Source of the DNA: JAGOTP01 sp964600845
GTDB taxonomy: Bacteria; Patescibacteriota; Patescibacteriia; 2-12-FULL-60-25
Direction: 5' to 3'
Length of the DNA stretch: 38,998 bases
Assembly: GCA_964600845.1 (NCBI GenBank)
Contig: CAZRJW010000010.1
Location: forward strand, 1 to 38,998
Positions within the stretch are counted from its first letter, which is position 1, and every line of letters begins with the position of its first letter. Both the position numbers and the translations under genes were made by a program. Below the pieces are notes generated by a model, which saw only the letters and a program-made list of their open reading frames with translations, had not been told where the DNA came from and searched no databases. This document shows, one piece after another, positions 1 through 5,849 of this stretch.

Positions 1-99
1 CAGGAAAGGGAAAAATTAGGGATGCATGGGCAAAACTGATAAATAGAAAAATCTGGCGTTAGAATCTTAAAAGGCAACAGTTGGGTTAGTGGAAATGGT

Positions 100-975
100 C
101 TAGTGCAATGCCGGTTGGGGCTGACTTTGATCAGAAAATACCTCTTCTAACTCTCTTGTAAGACCTTCGTCTATGCTCCACACGGTGACATGAACTTCGC
201 CAAAATCACTCGACCAAAGAAATGGGTCGGTGTGCCACATAAAAACAAACGCCTTGATACTCCCTGCTTTTTCTACAAGGACTTCCTCTTTCGTTTTGAA
301 GGCTTTCTCATAAAATGAGGGGTCGGCATTGTTCAGATCTGGTTGTCCGAAGTACCACCTAGCAACGTCTTCCACGTGAAAAGCACCCGCTCGATCCGAT
401 TGGCGCATAAAAAACATGACCTTCTTTCGGCTAGGAGATGGGATCAATTCAAATTCAGCCGTGTACCGACAGATCACTCTTTCCTCGTCCGCGTCTGTCT
501 TTAGTAGAGCATTAGCCAAGGTTCCTGTCTCTGATCTCGAATATCCGTCCTGTGTCACTTCAAAATCAACGTGAGACATGCTGTGCTTGGTTTCGTACAT
601 GAACGTATCTTTTTGAGTTGTATCGGCTTTAGCAGCTTCCGTTTGAAGCGCTAGGAGCTTTTGAGCTTCTTCTCTCTCGTAGGCCTTTGGTTGAAGAGAC
701 TTCACCGAAAGCAGGATGTCATCGTAGGCAAAGTCCTCCCCTTGGGTTTCGTACTCAAAGCGTTTACCGCGCTCCATGAGACGGTTGGCTATATTCACCT
801 CACACAAACGGTTCAAAAAACCTTCTTTTTCTCTCGCGCCATCAAAATCCTTGAGAAGCCTTATACTCCCTGGTAGGCCTGAGCTCCTTATTCTCTCCTT
901 TCTGCTTTCAAATTCTGCAATCCGTTCAGGAGGGTAGTGTGGGGCGAGGTCGGTGATTTTCATATGGTAGGGCAT
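100..975 (-). CDS. Hypothetical protein, possible PD-(D/E)XK-like fold
   Basis: I do not recognise a named family in this 291-aa soluble protein; it has no signal peptide or membrane segment. Residues ~56-95 run FLNRLCEVNIANRL, then RFEYETQGEDFAYDD, then ILLSVKSL. A helix with Glu, a 'FEYE' strand, an acidic D/DD and a strand ending in xVK is the order seen in PD-(D/E)XK nucleases, so a restriction- or repair-nuclease-like core is possible. This rests on motif order alone. The start is ATG at 975; a second Met four codons later (963) is equally plausible. No Shine-Dalgarno sequence is visible. It is convergent to nothing and lies at the edge of the repeat-separated accessory genes. Confidence 0.6.
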   Translation of the reverse strand: MPYHMKITDLAPHYPPERIAEFESRKERIRSSGLPGSIRLLKDFDGAREKEGFLNRLCEVNIANRLMERGKRFEYETQGEDFAYDDILLSVKSLQPKAYEREEAQKLLALQTEAAKADTTQKDTFMYETKHSMSHVDFEVTQDGYSRSETGTLANALLKTDADEERVICRYTAEFELIPSPSRKKVMFFMRQSDRAGAFHVEDVARWYFGQPDLNNADPSFYEKAFKTKEEVLVEKAGSIKAFVFMWHTDPFLWSSDFGEVHVTVWSIDEGLTRELEEVFSDQSQPQPALH

Positions 976-1157
976 CTAAGAGATGATCTGTGACTTAGAG
1001 TACTCCTATTCAATCATGATCCAAATGGCGCAGCTATAAGTGTTGAGAGGGCCGTATTGCCTGAACTCCAACGCCCCAGCGCTCGAACTACCTGAAAATA
1101 GTTTTCAAAGGATTTTAACCCCTGTGTAGGATTGGGAGTTCAGCAGATACTCCCAGC

Positions 1158-1242
1158 GTCCTAACGTTCATCACGAGCCCTGCCATGGAAATAACTGCTA
1201 AAACAAGCAGTTATTTTTGTTAGAGAGAGGAAGGAATAGAAC
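1158..1242 (+). repeat. Intergenic repeat, copy A
   Basis: First of four related ~85 bp elements. It opens with GTCCTAACGTTCATCACGAG and contains a hairpin with 10-bp arms (1190-1199 AATAACTGCT, 1206-1215 AGCAGTTATT) followed by a T run. It ends in a GTTAGAGAGAGGAAGGAAT tail. The tail, read on the minus strand, resembles the 3' end of a tRNA (TTC-type T-arm followed by CCTTCCTCTC). The hairpin plus T run could act as a rho-independent terminator in the plus direction. Confidence 0.8.
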
Positions 1243-1282
1243 TCTGTCCAACTATGCACTCATCAATTATCATGAAGGATAT

Positions 1283-1999
1283 ATGTTTTTAGAACGAATG
1301 AAGACAGCCGATCTGGATATATCCAAGAAATATACATTTGTTATTTCAATGGGTGCAACTGAACAGCACGGTCCTTTCCTCCCTCTTGGAACAGACTCAT
1401 ATATTCAAGACGTAATTATTCAACAAGTGGAAAAAGAACTTCCAGAAGTTATTTTTCTTCCCACGCTTCGTATAACTTGCTCCCAGGAACACGCTGGATT
1501 CCCAGGAAGCGTCTGGATTAAAAAAGATACGATGGAGATCGTGCTTCGTGACATCTGCGAATCGCTTCGACCATATGCAGCGAATATCATCCTTGCTTCA
1601 TGGCATGGTGGCAACATCAGCATGCTAAACCGTTTCGTAGAAAAGAATTCCGATTTGCTTTCAGGAACTCATATCGAACATCTCCAATTCGATTCTGAAG
1701 AAGTTTTGAAGAAGACATCAGAAATGCTTGGTGGTCCCGTTGATGAGCATGCCGGCAACTCGGAGACATCCATGATGCTCGTCTGTGAACCTTCGCTTGT
1801 AACAATTCCTCCCCAAGACTATCCAAAACAGAAGATTGAGAACGCGTGGGATACCGATCGACTCGTCGATGTCTCAAAAGACGGAATCGTAGACAATCAC
1901 CCTACATGGATCATTAACGAAGAAATAGGTAAACAATGCATACAGATGGCAGCTGAAGAATTAATATTAGGGTTGCAGAAAATTTTCAAAACAAAATGA
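1283..1999 (+). CDS. Creatininase-family amidohydrolase
   Basis: 238 aa, the usual length for the creatininase (creatinine amidohydrolase / FAPy deformylase-like) family of metal-dependent amidohydrolases. Visible metal and active-site motifs: TEQHGPFLPLGTD (E27, H29, D38), EHAGFPGS, WHGGN and DEHAGNSETS. All five usual metal ligands appear present, so it should be active; the substrate cannot be told from sequence. An upstream in-frame TTG (1217) lies inside repeat copy A. I prefer ATG 1283, which has AAGGA just upstream. It sits alone between repeats A and B and has no pathway neighbours. Confidence 0.85.
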   Translation: MFLERMKTADLDISKKYTFVISMGATEQHGPFLPLGTDSYIQDVIIQQVEKELPEVIFLPTLRITCSQEHAGFPGSVWIKKDTMEIVLRDICESLRPYAANIILASWHGGNISMLNRFVEKNSDLLSGTHIEHLQFDSEEVLKKTSEMLGGPVDEHAGNSETSMMLVCEPSLVTIPPQDYPKQKIENAWDTDRLVDVSKDGIVDNHPTWIINEEIGKQCIQMAAEELILGLQKIFKTK

Positions 2000-2027
2000 C
2001 ACAGGTAATACTCATATCACCAAAATA

Positions 2028-2112
2028 GTCCTAACGTTCTTCACGAGCCCCTGCCATGGAAACTACCGCTTGAATAAGTGGTAGTTTTTGTTGGGGAGAG
2101 AAGGGAATAGGA
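2028..2112 (+). repeat. Intergenic repeat, copy B
   Basis: Second copy of the family (GTCCTAACGTTCTTCACGAG...). Hairpin arms are 2061-2071 AACTACCGCTT and 2076-2086 AAGTGGTAGTT, which pair with one G-U. A T run and the GTTGGGGAGAGAAGGGAAT tail follow. The arms differ in sequence from copies A and C but still pair. Confidence 0.85.
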
Positions 2113-2147
2113 TTTTCTCATCTCTTGCCGTAAACTTTCATTATCAT

Positions 2148-2957
2148 ATGAAAGAAAAAATTACTTCACAGGATATCTTCAAGTCAACCTCGGTATATTA
2201 CGCTCGATATCGTTTGGGCTATCCGCAAGAATTGATCTCCTATCTTAAGAAAGAATTGACACTCGACGGAACTGGGACACTGCTTGATCTGGGCTGCGGC
2301 ACCGGTCAACTCGCTCTTCAGCTTTCTCCTTTCTTTAAAGACGTAGATGCCGTTGATGCATCGTCAGAAATGATTGATCAAGGAAGAGTAGCGGCGGCAA
2401 CAAAAGCAATCTTAAATATTAACTGGTACGTCCAACGAGCTGAAGATATCAACCGCCTAACGAATGAAGCGGTCTTATATGATACGGTTACTATTGGGAA
2501 CGCATTCCATCACATGGATCGGGAAGTAACTCTCAAGCTTTTAGACAATCTTGTAAAAGATCATGGTTGTCTCGTTATTCTCTATAGCGGAGAAAGCTTA
2601 CGAAATCGTAATACCCCATGGAAAAAACGCCTTGCGGAACTTATCGAAAAATATGTTGGTGAAAAGGAACAAGTACAGAAAATGATCGCCATCCAAGAAA
2701 AGAAAAATGACAGAGAGATACTGAAACAATCAACCTTTTCTGATGTTCGGTATTTTCAGCACACATATCCCTTGGTCTGGACAATGGATAGCATCCTTGG
2801 ACACTTATACTCAACTTCTTATTGCTCAACAGAGGTTCTCGGCAATAAAAAACAAGATTTTGAGCACGAACTGAGAAGTGAGCTTCTGAAACTAAACCTC
2901 TCAGGTAATTTTGAAGAGGATGTGACATTGGAAGCTTACCTAGCTAGACGAAGCTGA
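2148..2957 (+). CDS. Class I SAM-dependent methyltransferase
   Basis: 269 aa. The SAM-binding motif I LLDLGCGTGQ lies near residues 45-54, followed by an acidic VDAVDASSEMI strand end (motif II) and TIGNAFHHMD (motif IV region). N-terminal ITSQDIFKSTSVYYARYRLGYP matches small-molecule methyltransferases of the UbiE/Methyltransf_11 type that open with 'YxxxRPxYP'. Substrate unknown. An in-frame TTG at 2088 lies in repeat B; ATG 2148 fits the family start. It stands alone between repeats B and C. Confidence 0.85.
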   Translation: MKEKITSQDIFKSTSVYYARYRLGYPQELISYLKKELTLDGTGTLLDLGCGTGQLALQLSPFFKDVDAVDASSEMIDQGRVAAATKAILNINWYVQRAEDINRLTNEAVLYDTVTIGNAFHHMDREVTLKLLDNLVKDHGCLVILYSGESLRNRNTPWKKRLAELIEKYVGEKEQVQKMIAIQEKKNDREILKQSTFSDVRYFQHTYPLVWTMDSILGHLYSTSYCSTEVLGNKKQDFEHELRSELLKLNLSGNFEEDVTLEAYLARRS

Positions 2958-2961
2958 AACA

Positions 2962-3047
2962 GTCCTAACGTTCATCACGAGCCCCTGCCATGGAAATTAC
3001 CGCTTAAATAAGCGGTAATTTTTGTTGGGGAGAGGAAGGAATCGAAC
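2962..3047 (+). repeat. Intergenic repeat, copy C
   Basis: Third and best-preserved copy. Hairpin arms 2995-3005 AATTACCGCTT and 3010-3020 AAGCGGTAATT pair perfectly over 11 bp with an AAAT loop, then a T run. The tail GTTGGGGAGAGGAAGGAATC continues into GAACTTTCG, the part most like a minus-strand tRNA T-arm and acceptor. Confidence 0.85.
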
Positions 3048-3096
3048 TTTCGAAAGATTTCTAAATGATTTACCCTCGTGTTAGCATGGTCAACGT

Positions 3097-3651
3097 ATGA
3101 AGCTGATCATTTTTGAAGGCATTGCGAGCTCAGGAAAAACAACCCTTGAACGCTTACTAGCCGATAAACTACCAAACTCGAAAATCGTAACCGAGGGCGA
3201 TACACTCATGCCCTTGATTGAGAATCGAGATCAAGTGGCTGCAATCGACTATTTAAGAAAGCTTATCACGGTGTTTAAAAAAGAGACCGCTGACTATCTG
3301 ATTATCGATCGTTTTCATTTAACGCATGCATTTAGGAGTCACGCATCATTGAAGGAGTTCTCTTCTATTGAAGAAAGTCTGCGAGAGCTGGGTGAAACGC
3401 TCTTGGTGTTACTTACAATCGATACGGATAGCATCAAAGCACGCATAGAAGAGACGATGAGCTACCGAAGGGATCAGTGGAAAAAAGGTGCGCAGGGCAC
3501 CCTCGAGGAAAAGGCTATCTACTATGCAGAGCAACAAGAACAGCTAAAGCGGTTCCAACAAGTTACTACTCTTCCATCAATTATAATTGATACAACGAAC
3601 AAAGATTGGGAGAACTGCTTGCTACAAATTGAAGATACGTTCAAAAGATAA
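3097..3651 (+). CDS. P-loop kinase, thymidylate-kinase-like
   Basis: 184 aa with the P-loop at the N-terminus (GIASSGKTT, residues 8-16), YLIIDRFHLTHAF in the Walker B/DR(Y/F) position typical of dNMP and deoxynucleoside kinases, and a C-terminal lid-like basic region (SYRRDQWKKG). The order fits the thymidylate kinase superfamily, but the family's later motifs are not clear, so a small-molecule or nucleotide kinase of unknown substrate is the safe call. The start at 3097 has a -10-like TAGCAT (3082-3087) and no Shine-Dalgarno sequence. It follows repeat C. Confidence 0.75.
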   Translation: MKLIIFEGIASSGKTTLERLLADKLPNSKIVTEGDTLMPLIENRDQVAAIDYLRKLITVFKKETADYLIIDRFHLTHAFRSHASLKEFSSIEESLRELGETLLVLLTIDTDSIKARIEETMSYRRDQWKKGAQGTLEEKAIYYAEQQEQLKRFQQVTTLPSIIIDTTNKDWENCLLQIEDTFKR

Positions 3652-3665
3652 GTTTTGATGACAGT

Positions 3666-3694
3666 TTGCCTTCATTTTAATTCAAGTCTACAAT
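3666..3694 (+). promoter_or_regulatory. Putative promoter of the 3703 gene
   Basis: TTGCCT (3666-3671), 17 bp spacer, TACAAT (3689-3694). The start codon lies only 8 bp after the -10 box, so the transcript would be leaderless or nearly so. Confidence 0.5.
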
Positions 3695-3702
3695 AGAAAC
3701 CT

Positions 3703-4134
3703 ATGATTAATGAAAAAGACATGTTTGGTAAAATCAACAAGGATGCAAGCCCCGTCCCCGAAGAAGGTGATCTTAATACTGCGGCAATCAAGGAAGGAAT
3801 GACCGCCGACGAACGGAAGCTTTTACAAATAGATTTAGAAGGAGTCGAGAGCGGGCGTGGAAGCGAGCCATTACACGCGTTCGCCGATCGAGATCATAAT
3901 CGCGGCCGCAGCGACAGAGATTTTGAAGCAGAGGAGTGGTACGAGCTAGACAGCGCAGAAGACTGGGCAAAAGAAATACATGAACTTGGTATATCAGAAG
4001 AAGAGATTGATCACGCTGGATTAGTTAAACTGTTTTTATCAGCTGACTGGAATAAATCGGGTCTCGCTCCAGAACTACTTGCTAGGATTAGTGCGGCAAA
4101 TGAAAGATATAATAAAAGACACAATTCGAAATAA
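3703..4134 (+). CDS. Acidic hypothetical protein
   Basis: 143 aa, strongly acidic and hydrophilic, with no signal peptide or membrane segment. The middle (residues ~45-75) is rich in D, R and G and probably disordered (FADRDHNRGRSDRDF). The C-terminal half (EEWYELDSAEDWAKEIHELGISEEEIDHAGLVKLFLSADWNKSG) looks helical. I recognise no family. It has its own promoter-like sequence and no Shine-Dalgarno, and it is followed by repeat D, whose hairpin could terminate it. Confidence 0.6.
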   Translation: MINEKDMFGKINKDASPVPEEGDLNTAAIKEGMTADERKLLQIDLEGVESGRGSEPLHAFADRDHNRGRSDRDFEAEEWYELDSAEDWAKEIHELGISEEEIDHAGLVKLFLSADWNKSGLAPELLARISAANERYNKRHNSK

Positions 4135-4182
4135 AATTCTCATTACAGATTTTAGAAGAACCTAACCAGAATAGGACAAACA

Positions 4183-4250
4183 GTCCCAACGTTCCTCACG
4201 AGCCCCTGTCACAAAAATATCCGCTAGAACAAGCGGGTTTTTTGTACTCC
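4183..4250 (+). repeat. Intergenic repeat, copy D (truncated)
   Basis: Begins GTCCCAACGTTCCTCACGAGCCCCTGTC like the others. The hairpin is shorter (CCGCT 4221-4225, AGCGG 4232-4236) and followed by a strong T run, and the tRNA-like GGGGAGAGG tail is missing. It works as a plausible intrinsic terminator for the 3703 gene. It is the outermost, most degraded copy. Confidence 0.75.
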
Positions 4251-4271
4251 TTAAACTTCCCGATAAATAGC

Positions 4272-4838
4272 TTACTCGTGCACGATAGCGAGTACATTAT
4301 TTATGACCTTAGCGGTATCGGAAACTTTTTTGATCGTAAAGAAATAATCTGCCTCTTTTTGGATAGGTGCTTCAAAAATCTCTTGCTGACGGTCTAGTAC
4401 TTCTTGGTAATTCTTAGAAATATTGAGCGGGCTTGTTGGCCGCTCTGAAGTACGTATACGTTTTTCAAGAATAGGCTTTGGAAGTTCAAAGGAAACGTAG
4501 ATAATTTTTGCACGATATTTTTTTGCAATTTCCCTTTTCTGATCACGTGCCTTTTTGGTAATGTGACCGTTTGGAATGATCAGGGAAATTCCATAGGATA
4601 GGGCTGTTTCTATCATCAAGCGACCGATGCTCGATCGAAGTGTAGTTGCGTCTAAAACATGTCCACGATTTTTTTCATGGGCGAGAATCTCCGGGACGTG
4701 ATCACGTAAAAAAGGAACGATATCATCTGTTTCAACCAAAGAAAAAGCAGGGAGCTTTTTATGAAGCTTTTGTGCAAAGGTTGTTTTTCCGCTGTGTGTT
4801 TTTCCAACAGTCATTATCAGATATAGAGGGAGTTTCAT
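4272..4838 (-). CDS. P-loop ATP-binding kinase (AAA_33 / polynucleotide-kinase-like)
   Basis: 188 aa. The Walker A motif GKTHSGKTT is at residues 12-20, after a hydrophobic first strand. FSLVETDDIVPFL (DD after the second strand) and RGHVLDATTLRS follow. Later IIYVSFELPKPILEKRIRTSERP supplies a lid-type arginine pair. This arrangement is that of zeta-toxin / gluconate / polynucleotide 5'-kinase-like phosphotransferases. Substrate unknown; the toxin option is unsupported because no antitoxin partner is seen. It lies convergent to the repeat-separated genes and ends next to repeat D. Confidence 0.75.
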   Translation of the reverse strand: MKLPLYLIMTVGKTHSGKTTFAQKLHKKLPAFSLVETDDIVPFLRDHVPEILAHEKNRGHVLDATTLRSSIGRLMIETALSYGISLIIPNGHITKKARDQKREIAKKYRAKIIYVSFELPKPILEKRIRTSERPTSPLNISKNYQEVLDRQQEIFEAPIQKEADYFFTIKKVSDTAKVINNVLAIVHE

Positions 4839-4922
4839 GGGCTCATGATAACAGTCTTTTTTGAAAGGTAAATAGCTAACTACTCTAATGCGGTTCGGAG
4901 TATCGAATTAAAATTATATTCG

Positions 4923-4945
4923 GTTCGCCGCCCTCGGCGGCGAAC
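4923..4945. repeat. GC-rich perfect hairpin
   Basis: GTTCGCCGCC - CTC - GGCGGCGAAC: 10-bp arms and a 3-nt loop, inside otherwise AT-rich DNA. There is no T run on either strand, so it is not an ordinary terminator. Role unknown. Confidence 0.8.
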
Positions 4946-5206
4946 ATCCCCCAGAAAAGTCCCCCTCTTCTCCGTTTCCCCTCAGTCAAATTCAGAAGAA
5001 AAAGAAATCAAAAAGAAGAAATAAAACTAAGATAAGAATACCTAAATAAGAGTTAAATCATTTAGATCAGTAAAGAATATTAAGTAACATCATTCATATA
5101 GTAAGTATATATACTCATGTCGTTCAGTGGATTGTGTTGTCACAGTAGTAGTCACCGTTTTTTGGTTTGAGAATTTGGCTTGGCTAAGAGGCTTTTCGGG
5201 GGTCTG

Positions 5207-5242
5207 CTAGTTGAACTCTGATTCAACTAGTCGTTCAACTAG
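5207..5242. repeat. TTCAACTAG triple repeat (one inverted pair, one direct)
   Basis: CTAGTTGAA (5207-5215) is followed by TTCAACTAG (5222-5230) in inverted orientation and TTCAACTAG again (5234-5242). The spacings are 6 and 3 bp. The cluster lies 85 bp outside the left 190-bp arm. It could be a protein-binding site or part of an attachment region. Confidence 0.6.
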
Positions 5243-5327
5243 TTTGGATGGGGCGGATATCCTCCCCATACCCCTCCTTTTGGTCATGTCTGAGACAGGA
5301 AATAGGTGCGAGCAGCGAGATAGAGGG

Positions 5328-5517
5328 GCTCCAGCACAAAACTTAATGGTTTTTCAATCGCCATTTTGCGGGCGGCCCACAAGGCCGTCCATTGTGTTTT
5401 AGAAGGAAATTCGCCAATGGATCCGGATGGATATGGACTTTGCTCCTGATTTATTACCACCACTTTTTTGTCCGACAGACAGAGGTTCGAGCCGAAGATT
5501 TTTTGTGCAAGGGATTT
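5328..5517 (+). repeat. Left arm of 190-bp perfect inverted repeat
   Basis: Exact reverse complement of 7203-7392. On the minus strand it encodes the same 63 residues (K-S-L-A-Q-K-I-F-G ... P-L-S-F-V-L-E) as the recombinase C-terminus, in the same frame. An open frame then continues for 14 residues (PLYLAARTYFLSQT) to a stop at 5284-5286. The outer end begins GCTCCA, the last six bases of the tRNA-Gly at the other arm. Confidence 0.95.
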
Positions 5518-5557
5518 GGGGAAAAACCGAATGACCCTCACACTCAGCCGTATTGCT

Positions 5558-5767
5558 CTAATACTTTAATAATTCACTGGACGTTGTACGAAATGCTTTC
5601 GCAAACTTTTCAATCGTCGTTAAGGATGGATTTCTCACTCCACGTTCAATGCCGCTGATATACGCGCGATGCACGTCTAACAGCTTCGCCAAATCTCCTT
5701 GCGACATATCTTTTTTGAGTCGTATTTCTCTCACTCTTTTTCCAAAGAGTATGGCTGGATTTTTCAT
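5558..5767 (-). CDS. XRE-family helix-turn-helix regulator
   Basis: 69 aa, a minimal Cro/CI-type DNA-binding domain: GKRVREIRLKKDMSQGDLAKLLDVHRAYISGIERG with the helix-turn-helix at about residues 21-42, then NPSLTTIEKFAKAF. Small single-domain XRE proteins of this kind commonly repress their own and a neighbouring mobile-element gene. It faces away from the serine recombinase, and the gap holds a perfect dyad (5789-5810) that is the likely operator. It lies wholly inside the segment bounded by the inverted repeats, so it would invert with the recombinase. Confidence 0.9.
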   Translation of the reverse strand: MKNPAILFGKRVREIRLKKDMSQGDLAKLLDVHRAYISGIERGVRNPSLTTIEKFAKAFRTTSSELLKY

Positions 5768-5781
5768 AAGTTTTATTGTTC

Positions 5782-5809
5782 TTGCAAACAGTATAAAGGT
5801 TGTTATACT
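5782..5809 (+). promoter_or_regulatory. Putative recombinase promoter
   Basis: TTGCAA (5782-5787), 16 bp spacer, TATACT (5804-5809). The -10 box lies inside the right half of the operator dyad, so regulator binding would block it. Confidence 0.55.
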
Positions 5810-5810
5810 G
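5789..5810. promoter_or_regulatory. Palindromic operator between regulator and recombinase
   Basis: CAGTATAA - AGGTTG - TTATACTG: perfect 8-bp arms with a 6-bp centre. It is the only good dyad between the divergent XRE gene and recombinase gene and covers the recombinase -10 box. This is typical of autoregulated phage-type switches. Confidence 0.65.
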
Positions 5811-5849
5811 ATGAGTATATAGAAAGCAATAAGTCTACATATTTATCAT

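Larger units (their letters stand above)
4839..5283. other. AT-rich non-coding stretch
   Basis: No convincing gene. 4990-5130 is very AT-rich (13 G/C of 60 in 5041-5100). Two structures stand out: a GC-rich hairpin at 4923-4945 and three copies of TTCAACTAG at 5207-5242. The stretch separates the repeat-bearing genes from the recombinase module. Confidence 0.6.

Noticed and set aside
1217..1282. TTG start of the creatininase-family protein inside repeat A
   Set aside because: The same TTG occurs in repeat B ahead of the methyltransferase, so it is part of the repeat. ATG 1283 has a ribosome-site-like AAGGA.
1158..4250. CRISPR array
   Set aside because: The repeats are ~85 bp, about 0.9 kb apart, and flank genes rather than short spacers; no cas genes are present.
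5284..5541. Separate 85-aa minus-strand gene
   Set aside because: Residues 9-71 are the copy of the recombinase C-terminus in the left inverted-repeat arm. It has no own start signals and is best seen as an alternative tail.
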